Source of the DNA: Desulfatitalea sp. BRH_c12
GTDB taxonomy: Bacteria > Desulfobacterota > Desulfobacteria > Desulfobacterales > Desulfosarcinaceae
Direction of reading: 5' to 3'
Assembly: GCA_000961655.1 (NCBI GenBank)
Contig: LADR01000073.1
Location: 1-60,424 of the forward strand
Length of the DNA: 60,424 nt
The position numbers and the translations under genes are program-made. Every line of letters begins with the position of its first letter. Position 1 is the stretch's first letter. Below the pieces are notes generated by a model that saw nothing but the letters and a program-made list of their open reading frames with translations, made no database searches and had not been told where the DNA came from. This document shows, in pieces, positions 1-8,944 of the stretch.

Positions 1-786
1 CGCACCAAGTCGTGCGCCGCGGGCAGCGCCGGCGGCTGGGGCTGCCCGTGGGGATGCCATCCCGGCGCGCTCGACCGCAACAACTACTGCGGCATGTGCC
101 TGGAGTGCATCAAGACCTGCCCGAATGGCAACATGACCGTCAACCTGCGACCGTTCTGCGCGGACACCCGCATCGAGGGCACCGACGAAGCCTTCAAGGC
201 GTTGATCATGATCAGCGTCGCCCTCGTGTACTCGGTCACGCTGCTGGGCTCCTGGGGGACCGTCAAGTCCTGGGCCAACATCAGCGAAGTCGGCGACTGG
301 CGGGGATTTCTGATTTATGCCGGCGCCATCTGGGTCATCTCGCTCGCTGTGCTGCCCGGTGTCTGGGCACTGGCCTGCCTGCTGGGCCGCCGGCTGGCCG
401 GTTCTTCCGCGGTCCGAACCAAGGTCCTTTTCCGGCGCTATGCCTTCATGCTGGTGCCGCTGGGACTGGCCGCCTGGGTGGCGTTCAGCATCCCCCTGGT
501 CATGGTCAACTGGTCCTACATTCTGGCGACCGCTTCCGACCCCATGGGTTGGGGCTGGAACCTATTCGGAACGGCGGACACCGTGTGGAAGCCGGTGTAT
601 CCACAAACCATGGTGTACTTACAGCTTGTTTTTCTGCTTTTCGGGCTGGCTTGCGCGCTGAACAAGGGTTTCGCCATCGCCAGCGATCTGTGGCCCGGAC
701 GCAAAGAGGCGCTGCTGAGCCTTTCACCGCCGGCCCTGCTCTGCACGACCATCGTCATGGGGTTCATTGCGTTGTTTGCGGGGTGA
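1..786 (+). CDS. 4Fe-4S membrane protein, NosR/NapH-like (5' partial)
   Basis: The reading frame is open from the first base of the window, so the N-terminus is missing; 261 codons are visible. It begins with a cysteine-rich stretch ending in CGMCLECIKTCP, a classic [4Fe-4S] ligand pattern, with three more Cys upstream. About five hydrophobic helices follow (visible residues ~68-87, 102-128, 145-168, 200-216 and 245-261). This fits polyferredoxin-type membrane proteins of the NosR/NapH/CcoG group, which pass electrons from the quinone pool or cytoplasm to periplasmic redox partners. The stop lies 2 nt before the CuA/cytochrome c gene, so they are probably one operon. The exact subfamily cannot be decided without the N-terminus. 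An internal ATG at 94 is not the start because the cluster ligands lie on both sides of it. Confidence 0.8.
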   Translation, partial: RTKSCAAGSAGGWGCPWGCHPGALDRNNYCGMCLECIKTCPNGNMTVNLRPFCADTRIEGTDEAFKALIMISVALVYSVTLLGSWGTVKSWANISEVGDWRGFLIYAGAIWVISLAVLPGVWALACLLGRRLAGSSAVRTKVLFRRYAFMLVPLGLAAWVAFSIPLVMVNWSYILATASDPMGWGWNLFGTADTVWKPVYPQTMVYLQLVFLLFGLACALNKGFAIASDLWPGRKEALLSLSPPALLCTTIVMGFIALFAG

Positions 787-788
787 TC

Positions 789-1745
789 ATGAAAAACGGA
801 ATTGCCACCATAGTGGTGTTGCTTGTCCTGGCGGGGGTGCCCAGCCTGGTGTGGGTCTACCAGAAATTCTGCCGGCCGCTGCACTATGCCGCGCGCGTGA
901 TCGACATCACCGGAGTGGGCGCGGCAGGCGCCTGGACCCTGGAGCGGGTCAGCGGCCTCAACTACTGGTGGAAGCCTTTTGAACCGGCAACCATCCATCT
1001 CTGGCGCGGCGAACAGGTGGTGCTGCGATTTCAGAGCGCGGACGTCTTTCACCAGTTCTACGCGCCGGCGCTCGGCCTGGGGCCGGTGGACGTGGATCCC
1101 GGCCACACCCGCGAAATCGGGTTCAAGGCCGAAAAATCCGGCGTATTCCAGTATTACTGCACCTCGATGTGCGGCAACTGCCACTTCTACATGCAGGGCT
1201 GGATCGTGGTCACCCCTGCCGGGGAGAAGCCCGTCTCCCCGCGGCCGATCACCTGCAGCCTGTGTCTGCCCGATGCGGACGATCCGGGCGACAAGGATCT
1301 GGCCGTGCAGGGTGAATACCTGTATCGGGCCATGGGGTGCGTGACATGCCACGGCATCGCCGGAAACGGCGGTGTCCAAAACTACAACTATATCAAGGAA
1401 ACCGTTCCGGCCCACAACCAGACCGCAGCGAAACTGTTTCTGACCGATGAAGAGGATCGCCGGATGTTTCTGGCACGGATCCGCCAGGAGGCGGACCCCG
1501 GCGATGTGAACGCGTGGCAGGACATTTCCAGGCCGCGGCTGGTTCTCGACCGCTTCAATGCCGCTGTTGCGCTGATCGAACAGGGCAAAGCCGCGGCGCG
1601 CCTGGACATGAACGGACCCGACCCGCCGCTGCACATGCCGGCCTGGCGGAACAGCTTGAGCCGCAAACAGATCCACAGCATCATGGCCTATTTCATTTCG
1701 CTTACCGAAGAGATCGAAGAACAGGAAGTGTCACCGGAGGTGTGA
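789..1745 (+). CDS. CuA (COX2-like) cupredoxin fused to cytochrome c
   Basis: 318 residues. There is an N-terminal membrane anchor (residues 6-23), then a cupredoxin domain (about 60-142) with a complete-looking CuA site: His88 and the CTSMCGNCHFYM motif giving Cys124, Cys128, His132 and Met135. A C-terminal class I cytochrome c domain has CVTCH at 184-188 and a candidate distal Met in LHMPAW near 285. The architecture resembles cytochrome oxidase subunit II of the caa3 type, but no subunit I is visible nearby. The neighbours (Fe-S membrane protein, FtsX permease, DUF2318) suggest a periplasmic electron-transfer module related to nos or metal-uptake clusters rather than a terminal oxidase. 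An additional CSLC pair at 156-159 sits in the linker. The longer open frame upstream of 789 is a shadow of the preceding gene. Confidence 0.85.
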   Translation: MKNGIATIVVLLVLAGVPSLVWVYQKFCRPLHYAARVIDITGVGAAGAWTLERVSGLNYWWKPFEPATIHLWRGEQVVLRFQSADVFHQFYAPALGLGPVDVDPGHTREIGFKAEKSGVFQYYCTSMCGNCHFYMQGWIVVTPAGEKPVSPRPITCSLCLPDADDPGDKDLAVQGEYLYRAMGCVTCHGIAGNGGVQNYNYIKETVPAHNQTAAKLFLTDEEDRRMFLARIRQEADPGDVNAWQDISRPRLVLDRFNAAVALIEQGKAAARLDMNGPDPPLHMPAWRNSLSRKQIHSIMAYFISLTEEIEEQEVSPEV

Positions 1746-1749
1746 AGGT

Positions 1750-2088
1750 ATGCGTTATCGATGGTTTTTAATGCTGGCGGCAATAGAAGGGATCGTGTTG
1801 TTTTCCATGGTGACATCCGGGAAATTCACCTCCGAACGGGCCGAGTCCGTTCGCCGCGCCAACCAGCAGCTGATCGAGGTGTTCGACCTGACGGACCTGG
1901 CCCTGTGGACGGGCGCGCGCTACACCCGCCACGTGTCGCAGGCCGACCTGTTTTCGGCTTTTCAAGACAGCATGGGCGCGCTGGAACGCTTTCCGGAAGG
2001 GGGGATGGCGCCTTTGCCGACCCCCATGCAGCCGCCCGCGCCCCCCGCGGTGGCGGAAAAGCAGGAGCATGATGAACCGACATCTTAA
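1750..2088 (+). CDS. small membrane-anchored hypothetical protein
   Basis: 112 residues with one N-terminal hydrophobic segment (about 5-22), a polar helical middle part and a Pro/Ala-rich tail. I do not recognise the family. It starts 4 nt after the CuA/cytochrome c stop, and its 3' end overlaps the next gene by 20 nt, so it is translationally embedded in the operon. It has no Cys or haem motif. It is probably a single-span periplasmic accessory subunit of the redox complex; that role is inferred from position only. Confidence 0.65.
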   Translation: MRYRWFLMLAAIEGIVLFSMVTSGKFTSERAESVRRANQQLIEVFDLTDLALWTGARYTRHVSQADLFSAFQDSMGALERFPEGGMAPLPTPMQPPAPPAVAEKQEHDEPTS

Positions 2089-3238
2089 AATTCTGGAGTT
2101 TGCGCTGTCGACCCTGCTGCGCCACAAGACGAAAAACATCCTGGTGGCGATCGTGTACACCTTCGTGGTGTTTACTCTCTCCTCCGTGCTCTTCTTTTCT
2201 CAATCCCTGAAAAAGGAAGCCAATCTGCTGTTCAAGCAAACGCCGGAGTTGATCGTGCAGCGGGTGTCTGCCGGCCGTCACGGCTGGATCCCCCTCTCCT
2301 ACCGCGAGACCATAGCGAACGTACCCGGCGTGGCCAGCGTTGCACCGCGATACTGGGGATACTACTACGACCCGCCTACGCGGGCCAATTACACCTTTAT
2401 GGGCGCGGATGAAATTCCGCCCGAAATCGCAGACTTCGTGGAGGGGTCCTTTGTCACGCCGGCAGACCGCCTGGGCTGTGTGATCGGCGACGGCGTGGCC
2501 CAAGCCCGCATGCTCGAGACCGGCGACAACCTGCCGGTCAAGGGGGCCGACGGCAAACTGTATGTTCTGAAGATCAAGGGCACCTTTCACGCGGCCTCGC
2601 AGCTGCTGACCAACGACCTGATCGTGATCCCGGTGGCGGACTGGCGCAAGATATTCAACATACCCGACGATGCCGCCACCGATCTGGTCACCCGGATTCC
2701 CAACGCGCGCGAGATCGACACCATTGCCCGCAAGATCCAGGAGCGGCTGCCCGATGCCCGTCCCATCAGCCGGGAGCAGATTCTGAAAACCTACGATGCC
2801 CTTTTCGACTGGCGCAGCGGTCTCATGATCACCACATTCGCCGGCTGCCTGGCTGCCTTCGCCATTTTCGCGTTCGACAAGGCCGCTGGAATGAGTGAGG
2901 ACGAACGCCGCGCGGTCGGTATTCTCAAAGGCGTGGGCTGGGAGATCGCCCATATTCTGGAATTGAAGTTTTTCGAGAGCTTCTGTCTTTCCGTTTTCTG
3001 CTTTCTGACCGGGGTCATCGCCGCCCACGTGCATGTGTTCTATTACGGGGGAACGATCTTCGTTCCCATGCTCAAGGGCTGGTCGGTGCTGTTTCCCCGT
3101 TTCCGGCTCACCCCCCATGGGGAGCTGTCCCTGATCTTTATTGTCTATTTACTGGCAGTGGTCCCCTACCTGATGGCCACACTCATACCCGCCTGGAAAG
3201 CGGCCATCACCGACCCTGACATGGTTATGCGCGGATGA
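2069..3238 (+). CDS. FtsX/MacB-type ABC transporter permease
   Basis: 389 residues. One transmembrane helix near the N-terminus (about 22-45), a large extracytoplasmic domain (about 50-245) and three further helices (about 252-275, 300-325 and 353-375) give the FtsX-like permease layout, ending in IPAWKAAITDPDMVMRG. Permeases of this group work with an ABC ATPase that is not in the window and may lie upstream. FtsX permeases next to DUF2318 proteins occur in P19-type periplasmic iron/copper systems, so a role in metal handling or redox-cofactor supply is plausible. A second ATG three bases downstream is an alternative start. The end overlaps the DUF2318 gene by 4 nt (ATGA). Confidence 0.8.
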   Translation: MMNRHLKILEFALSTLLRHKTKNILVAIVYTFVVFTLSSVLFFSQSLKKEANLLFKQTPELIVQRVSAGRHGWIPLSYRETIANVPGVASVAPRYWGYYYDPPTRANYTFMGADEIPPEIADFVEGSFVTPADRLGCVIGDGVAQARMLETGDNLPVKGADGKLYVLKIKGTFHAASQLLTNDLIVIPVADWRKIFNIPDDAATDLVTRIPNAREIDTIARKIQERLPDARPISREQILKTYDALFDWRSGLMITTFAGCLAAFAIFAFDKAAGMSEDERRAVGILKGVGWEIAHILELKFFESFCLSVFCFLTGVIAAHVHVFYYGGTIFVPMLKGWSVLFPRFRLTPHGELSLIFIVYLLAVVPYLMATLIPAWKAAITDPDMVMRG

Positions 3239-3693
3239 TGGCGCCGCGCCTCACAGGGCCTTTTATGCGCGCGCTGCTTGTCTTTGCGGCGTTGCTGGGG
3301 TCAACGTGCACGCAAAAGGCGCCCGAATATCCGGTGGTGCAGGAGCAGGACGGGCGGGTCGCCATCCGCCTGTCGATCATAGACGATGGTGGCGTGCATC
3401 ATTTCACCTACAAGCACGATGACAAGAACATCAACTTTTTCATCCGTACCGACGTAACCGGCAAGTTGCAGGCCCACTTCGACGCCTGCTACAGCTGTTT
3501 CAAATACAAACTCGGCTATGTCCGGGAAGGCCCGCAGGTCGTGTGCATCGCCTGCCGGATCGGCTACGATCTCGTCGATGAAGTGTGGGACTACATCGGC
3601 GCCTGCGCCCCGATATCCCTGCGCAGCAAGGTGGTGGGGGAGGCTCTGGTGATCGAGCGCAAGCATCTTGAAGCCGGCCAAAAATACTTTTGA
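3235..3693 (+). CDS. DUF2318-family Cys-rich exported protein
   Basis: 152 residues. An N-terminal hydrophobic segment ends in LLGSTC, a possible lipobox. The body carries CYSC, CIAC and a third Cys (IGAC) in the arrangement of the DUF2318 domain, whose members are annotated as Fe-S or metal-binding membrane or lipoproteins. It is translationally coupled to the permease (ATGA overlap) and is the last gene of the operon. The next gene is convergent and ends 5 bp away. The bound metal is not determinable from sequence. Confidence 0.8.
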   Translation: MMAPRLTGPFMRALLVFAALLGSTCTQKAPEYPVVQEQDGRVAIRLSIIDDGGVHHFTYKHDDKNINFFIRTDVTGKLQAHFDACYSCFKYKLGYVREGPQVVCIACRIGYDLVDEVWDYIGACAPISLRSKVVGEALVIERKHLEAGQKYF

Positions 3694-3698
3694 GGGCC

Positions 3699-5390
3699 TC
3701 AGGAGGACGGAATTCTGTATTTTTGCATCTTGCGGTAGATCGTACGGCGGCTGATCCCCATAAGTTCGGCCGCTTTGGATTTGTTCCAGCGGGCCTGATT
3801 CAGACTGTGCCGGATGACCAGGGCCTCATCTTCGGTATGCTGTACTTGGGGAGGCTGAATCTCCTTTTGCAGCTTCATCATCTCCATCGGCAGATGACGC
3901 ATGCCGATGACCTCTTCATGGCAACGCACGACAGCGTGTTCGATGATGTTTCTCAGTTCCCGCACATTGCCGGGCCATGAATAGCTGTTGAACAGTTGGC
4001 GGGCATCCGTGGTGATGTCCCTGATCGATTTGTGGAACTTTCGGTTAAAAAGGTCGAGAAAATGATCGACCAGGAGCGGAATGTCCTCCCGCCGCCTGCG
4101 CAGCGGCGGCAGAATGATTTCCATTATCTTGAGACGATAGAATAAATCCTTGCGAAATTCTCCATCAGCCACTTTCTGCTTGAGATTCTGGTTGGTGGCC
4201 GTCACTACCCGCACATCCACCCGGATCGTGGTCGCGTCCCCTACCCGCTCGAACTCCATTGTCTCCAGAAAACGCAGCAGGCGCAGCTGGATCCGCCCGG
4301 AAATTTCACCGATTTCGTCCAGAAAGAGGGTGCCGCCGTCGGCGCGTTGAAAACGCCCCGCCTTGTCCTTGACCGCGCCAGTGAAAGCACCGGCCACATG
4401 TCCGAAGAGCTCGCTTTCGAGCAAGTTTTCCGACAGGGCCGCGCAGTTGACCTTGACCAGCGGTTTATGGCAGCGCGATCCCCTGCGATGCAGTTCTTCG
4501 ACCACGAGCTCTTTTCCCGTCCCGGTCTCCCCCGACACCAGCACCGTACTGTTCACGCCGGCCAGGTCATCGATCATGCATTGAACCTTGCACATCTCCT
4601 CGCTGTGGCCCACCAGGGCGTTTTTATCTCTCAGTTTCCGCTCGAGGCTGACCATGCGGGTCTGGTCGCGAACCACCAGCACGGCACCGGAGAACTTTTC
4701 GTCCCTGCCAAGCAGTGGGTAGGCAGTCAAACTGACCACCTGATGAGTCTCTTTGTTCGAGCGACACTCGATATTGCGGACTTTGGTCGCCTTGCGTTGT
4801 TCGAACACCTCATTGAGAACTTCAACGCAACCGCCCCGGCAGCGGCCCGCGCGCGGCGGAAATGGCGCGTCGAGGACCTCCGCGCGTGCGATGCCGCAGA
4901 TGCGGCAGGCCGCCTGGTTGATTTCAGTGACCGCCAGGTTTCCGTCGATGGTGATGATGCCGTCTTTGACGCTGCGGAAGATGGCTTCGAAGTTCCGGCG
5001 GCACTTTTCTTTTTCATCCGACAACTCTTTTCGCTTCAAGGCTGTTCGGACGGATCGGACCAGATCATCCTGAAGAATGGGCTTTACGATGTAGTCCATC
5101 GCCCCGTTGCGCAATGCATCCGTTGCCGTCTCGACTCTTGGCATTCCGGTGATCATGATGACGGGCAGTTCGGGGTAAATTTGACGAACGGCCTTCAACA
5201 GGTCGATGCCCGTGCCGTTTTCCATGATGATGTCCGCGTAAATCAGATCGAAGCGTGTCTCCGCCACAAGCGCCAGCGCTTCACTGTAACTGCCGGCACA
5301 CGCGACCGCATGGCCCTCGTCTGAAAGAAACACTTCGAACGTGTAGCGGATGCTCTCCTCGTCGTCGACGACCAAAATGCGACTATTCAT
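3699..5390 (-). CDS. sigma-54-dependent response regulator (NtrC family)
   Basis: 563 residues from the ATG at 5390; an in-frame extension to 5438 has no support. Domains in order: receiver (about 4-118, ILVVDDEES at the start, DLIYAD phosphorylation loop and K near 103), a PAS domain with several Cys (about 130-245), an AAA+ domain (about 255-490) with GETGTGKE Walker A, GAFTGA sigma-54 contact loop and GGTLFLDEIG Walker B, and a Fis-type HTH at the C-terminus. It activates RNA polymerase-sigma54 after phosphorylation. The start overlaps the kinase gene by 8 nt, so the pair is co-translated. A PAS domain between receiver and AAA+ is an added sensory input. Targets are unknown; the adjacent redox operon is one candidate. 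Confidence 0.93.
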   Translation of the reverse strand: MNSRILVVDDEESIRYTFEVFLSDEGHAVACAGSYSEALALVAETRFDLIYADIIMENGTGIDLLKAVRQIYPELPVIMITGMPRVETATDALRNGAMDYIVKPILQDDLVRSVRTALKRKELSDEKEKCRRNFEAIFRSVKDGIITIDGNLAVTEINQAACRICGIARAEVLDAPFPPRAGRCRGGCVEVLNEVFEQRKATKVRNIECRSNKETHQVVSLTAYPLLGRDEKFSGAVLVVRDQTRMVSLERKLRDKNALVGHSEEMCKVQCMIDDLAGVNSTVLVSGETGTGKELVVEELHRRGSRCHKPLVKVNCAALSENLLESELFGHVAGAFTGAVKDKAGRFQRADGGTLFLDEIGEISGRIQLRLLRFLETMEFERVGDATTIRVDVRVVTATNQNLKQKVADGEFRKDLFYRLKIMEIILPPLRRRREDIPLLVDHFLDLFNRKFHKSIRDITTDARQLFNSYSWPGNVRELRNIIEHAVVRCHEEVIGMRHLPMEMMKLQKEIQPPQVQHTEDEALVIRHSLNQARWNKSKAAELMGISRRTIYRKMQKYRIPSS

Positions 5391-7467
5391 CGTTCGGCCT
5401 CTCGGAAGCCTGGCTGGATGGCAATTCCACGCTGACACAGGTGAACTCGCCCTCGACGCTTTCGATTTTCAACTGCCCGCGATGGTTGTTCACGATCCCG
5501 TGGCTGATGCTCAACCCCAGACCTGTTCGCTTGCTATCATTTTTGGTTGAAAAAAACGGATTGCGGACCTTGTCCACAATATCGGCCGGAATGCCGGAGC
5601 CCAGGTCGTGAAACGCGACGCGCACGTGGGATCCGTTGAGACCATGGACCTGTTCGGCCGTAATTTTCAATCGCTTGCTTTCATGCCGACCCGGATATTT
5701 TTCATTGAGTGCATGCAAGGCATTGATGATGATATTGATGAACACCTGCTCGATTTCATGCGCCTGTCCCATGATCGGGGGAAGGTCGGCGGGAATTTCG
5801 GACTGCAACCCGATGTTGTCCTTGCGCATCTGCACCCCGGTAAGCGCCAGCGCATCGGACAGGACATCTACCAAGGAAAAAAGGGTCTTCCCTTCCCTTT
5901 TGCGCTGGGCGAAGGTGAGCAACCCCTCGACGATGCGGGCGATCCGATTGCCCTCCTTGATCATGCGCGGAATGATGTCGCCGATAAAAGCGTTGCCGGC
6001 GCACTTGTTGGCCAGTATTTGGGCGTAATTGATAATGCCGTTGATGGGGTTGTTGATCTCATGAGCGACCCCGGCGGCCATTTCACCCAAAGCCGCCAAC
6101 TGCTCCGCCCGCATCAGGTCGTAGGTGTGCGCCTTTTTTTTGGTTACATCCCTGAGCAGAACGACCACCTTGCTTTCTCCATTGATATCCATGATCGGCG
6201 CGTAACTCTGTTCGAATGTCTGTTCTTTCGGTGTTTCATACTCGTTGTACTGAACCTGTCCGCTGCTGATGGCATTGTGCATGAAACAAGGCGAGCAGGG
6301 CTCCGGCGAGTTCCGCAGGCAACGATAGCACGGCTGGCCATAACAGTCCCCGATGAGCTTTTCGAAAAGACTGTTTTGATACTCGATCGTGTAATCGGCA
6401 TTGATGATGCAGACGCCTTCCGACAGGTGCGTCAAAATGCGGTCCAGTTTGTCGCGTTCCAGTTCAACGGTCTCCTGCGCGTTTTTAAGTGCGGACACAT
6501 CCTGAAAAGATTCGACGATGCCAGCGATCCGGCCATCCGGACTCCTGAAAGGCCTCGCGCTGAGAATGCACGGGATCAAGGTCCCGTCCGGCCGTTGCTT
6601 CTCGACATAACAGTCCACCTGCTCTTCCCCTTGAAAAATACGCGTCAAGGGGCAGCCGTTCGTGGCACACACGGAACCGCCGAACAGGTCGCTGCATTTT
6701 TTGTCGATGGCGTCCTTTTCCTTCACCCCGGTCATATTTTCGAAAGTCTGATTGGTTTTCACGATTTTGAAATTCCGGTCGACCACCCGCATGCCGACCG
6801 AAGCGGTCTGAAAGATCTGATCCAACTCCGCGTGCGCCAGCTTGAGGTCGTATTCGAACTGCTTTCTTTCGCTCAAGTCCAGAAACGTTTCCAGCAGATG
6901 TTCTCTTCCGTTGTACTTGACACGGGTGATGCTTTTGAGGATCGGCAATTCCTCACCATTGGCAGTCAGCAGGACCCGTTCAGACTGAGCCGACTTGCAG
7001 TCGCAGTCAACCGCCGGACATGTGTGCTGTTTGCCCGGGCACAGAAAATTGTGGCAGACCTGTCCTTCCACAGCGCCTTTGGTGGAACCGATCATTTTTA
7101 ACGCATTGCTGCTGGCCCAACTGATCTTGCGGGTTTCCGCATCGACCAGAATAATTCCGGCCGGATTGTTTTCCAGTATTTTCGTAAGCTCTCGCTCTCT
7201 TTCCTGCAGTGCCGCCTCGGCCCGCCGGCGCATATTGATGTTGTACTGAGCGTAAAAGCTGAAAATGATCAGAAGGCTCATCACCAGAATGCGTTTCCAG
7301 ATCTCGTGGCTATCGGTGGTCATAAGTTCGGCAAGGAGGTTGCCCTGTGAAAAGAAAATGGAATGGACCATCGATTCCAGCATCCATGAAAGCAACGCCA
7401 GGGATATGCCGATCCATACAATATTTTGGGATGGCGCAATGAGTGTCTCACCGTTGAGCTTCTGCAT
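5383..7467 (-). CDS. multi-PAS membrane sensor histidine kinase
   Basis: 694 residues from the ATG at 7467, chosen because GCAGGAGGAAAGC precedes it; the frame upstream to 7509 lacks a ribosome site. Two transmembrane helices lie in the first ~85 residues with a short periplasmic loop. At least three PAS domains follow, then HisKA with the phospho-acceptor in AHEINNPINGIINYA and an HATPase with NPFFST and GLGLSIS boxes. The first PAS contains CHNFLCPGKQHTCPAVDCDC and the last CYGQPCYRCLRNSPEPCSPC, Cys clusters that could bind a metal or act as redox switches (inference). It is the cognate kinase of the overlapping regulator and has a kinase-less paralogue immediately upstream. Confidence 0.93.
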   Translation of the reverse strand: MQKLNGETLIAPSQNIVWIGISLALLSWMLESMVHSIFFSQGNLLAELMTTDSHEIWKRILVMSLLIIFSFYAQYNINMRRRAEAALQERERELTKILENNPAGIILVDAETRKISWASSNALKMIGSTKGAVEGQVCHNFLCPGKQHTCPAVDCDCKSAQSERVLLTANGEELPILKSITRVKYNGREHLLETFLDLSERKQFEYDLKLAHAELDQIFQTASVGMRVVDRNFKIVKTNQTFENMTGVKEKDAIDKKCSDLFGGSVCATNGCPLTRIFQGEEQVDCYVEKQRPDGTLIPCILSARPFRSPDGRIAGIVESFQDVSALKNAQETVELERDKLDRILTHLSEGVCIINADYTIEYQNSLFEKLIGDCYGQPCYRCLRNSPEPCSPCFMHNAISSGQVQYNEYETPKEQTFEQSYAPIMDINGESKVVVLLRDVTKKKAHTYDLMRAEQLAALGEMAAGVAHEINNPINGIINYAQILANKCAGNAFIGDIIPRMIKEGNRIARIVEGLLTFAQRKREGKTLFSLVDVLSDALALTGVQMRKDNIGLQSEIPADLPPIMGQAHEIEQVFINIIINALHALNEKYPGRHESKRLKITAEQVHGLNGSHVRVAFHDLGSGIPADIVDKVRNPFFSTKNDSKRTGLGLSISHGIVNNHRGQLKIESVEGEFTCVSVELPSSQASERPNDE

Positions 7468-7571
7468 GCTTTCCTCCTGCGAAGAATCACTGTGAAAACA
7501 CTGAGACAATATTGCTGTGGTACTTTTAAAGACTGCGTGCCTCTACGATGCCGATCATGCCGGCGGGACCT

Positions 7572-8240
7572 TCAAAGCGGGTAGCTGTCAAACGGCAAGT
7601 AATGGCGGACCCCGTCCAAACGTATTTTGCTCACTTCATGGTCATCCAGTACTCCGTTCTCCACAATTTTTTTCAATGGGCCGTCCTGGGACCGGACTTC
7701 GGTAACACTTTTGAGCACGGGAAATACCCTTCCCTCGACATTGCGGAGTTCATGCTCTGACACATTGCCGGTTCGGTCTGAATTCAGATGGGCACATGTA
7801 TATGTGGAACTGTCTATAAACCGGCTGGATGTTTTCCCGACAATCGTTGAAGATGGCATTCCAATCATCATCGAAGCATTTTTATTGGCATACGATATCC
7901 GGCCGGATGCGCGATCAACCAGGAGGATGGCAGCAGGATTATGCTCCAGGATGTGTGCAGCTTCTTCTTCGCGTTCTATAATCGTCAGTTCTGCTCGCCT
8001 GCCCCGCGTGATATTATGATGGACGCGAAAACTAAAAAGGAGGAGAACCATCAAGACACTTATCCGCATCCATATCTCATGGACGTCCGGCTGCAAAACA
8101 TGCACTAAAAATGGTTTTGGGTCGAACAAAAACCAGTGCATGGCAGATTCGATAAACCAGTAGAGGGCGCAAATAATTGTGCCTGCACATAGAAAGTTTA
8201 TGTTTTTATTCTGGAGGATATTCTTTAGTGGGAATAACAT
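7572..8240 (-). CDS. membrane PAS sensor lacking a kinase domain
   Basis: 222 residues from the ATG at 8240; the frame extends to 8339 but that part has no family similarity. It has two N-terminal transmembrane helices and one PAS domain closely resembling the first half of the neighbouring histidine kinase (ENNPAGIILVD versus EHNPAAILLVD, SGRISYANKNA and so on). Similarity stops just after the PAS domain, and the last ~35 residues match nothing seen. There is no HisKA or HATPase. Either it is a 3'-truncated kinase remnant or a stand-alone input subunit. The Cys cluster of the paralogue is reduced to a single Cys (YTCAHL). Confidence 0.6.
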   Translation of the reverse strand: MLFPLKNILQNKNINFLCAGTIICALYWFIESAMHWFLFDPKPFLVHVLQPDVHEIWMRISVLMVLLLFSFRVHHNITRGRRAELTIIEREEEAAHILEHNPAAILLVDRASGRISYANKNASMMIGMPSSTIVGKTSSRFIDSSTYTCAHLNSDRTGNVSEHELRNVEGRVFPVLKSVTEVRSQDGPLKKIVENGVLDDHEVSKIRLDGVRHYLPFDSYPL

Positions 8241-8745
8241 CAGAGACCCCGCTGAGCTTAGGTTCAGTAAAGATCGAATGCCGGATGTTGAAGGGGGGCG
8301 GTGGACAGGGCAGTAATTACCGACAGAAAGCCATATCAACTTGGTTGTAGAAATTCTGGTGCAAATTCAAATATGCGCTCGCAACCCGGTTCTTTTTGGT
8401 TGCGCGCGCCTCACTGAATTCTATGGAGAAGGAAATTCAGATCGTACCCTGAATAAGCACAAAATATGCCTTTATTTCGATTTTGAAATTATCCATACAT
8501 ATAATAAGTTATAAGTTTTTACATGAAAATGCGGAAAGAAATGATAACTTAAATTCCCAACAACTGAGCAAAACATTTCACATTTTAACAATTTCCCCAC
8601 ATACAAAATGCAATAAAAAATAGTCAGATGGTGTACACACCTATTGGTTTTGAAGCTCAGTCAGGATGCGCCGCTCCATCCGGGAGCTATCGAATAGCTA
8701 TCTGCAATGCTGTCCCCGATGAGCACTCCCCAGGGGAAAAAGAAT

Positions 8746-8928
8746 CCCGGGGCGAACTGACACCTTGATGGTCACGATGCCCGCTGTAGGGGCGACCGGC
8801 GGTCGCCCACGCGAACGACTGAATTTGGGTCACCGCACAAAATGACGAGGCCTTTTTCTCCCGCCCCCCCTGATTCCCTGGGATGGTGGCTTTGCTCCCG
8901 CACCGGGCGACCGGCGGTCGCCCCTACA
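8746..8928 (+). repeat. MITE/REP-like element, copy 1
   Basis: The core at 8785-8928 is bounded by near-perfect terminal inverted repeats (TGTAGGGGCGACCGGCGG at the left end; its mirror ends in CGGCGGTCGCCCCTACA). Each terminus is itself palindromic around GGGCGACC/GGTCGCCC. The interior and ~40 bp of left flank (CCCGGGGCGAA...) match, in reverse complement, the sequence at 30109-30290 at roughly 80% by eye. No coding capacity. It resembles a non-autonomous MITE or paired REP element. Confidence 0.75.
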
Positions 8929-8944
8929 GTGACGGGAGCCGTGT

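Noticed and set aside
12-788. In-frame extension of the CuA/cytochrome c gene to position 12
   Set aside because: It overlaps the 4Fe-4S membrane protein frame, is rich in Arg/Pro/Gly as expected of a shadow frame, and the ATG at 789 directly precedes a proper membrane anchor.
516-1676. Long minus-strand open frames opposite the redox operon (also 1826-3118)
   Set aside because: Antisense shadows of GC-rich genes; no ribosome sites or domains.
4347-7101. Plus-strand open frames opposite the response regulator and kinase
   Set aside because: Low-complexity antisense translations with no start signals; the minus-strand genes have unambiguous domains.
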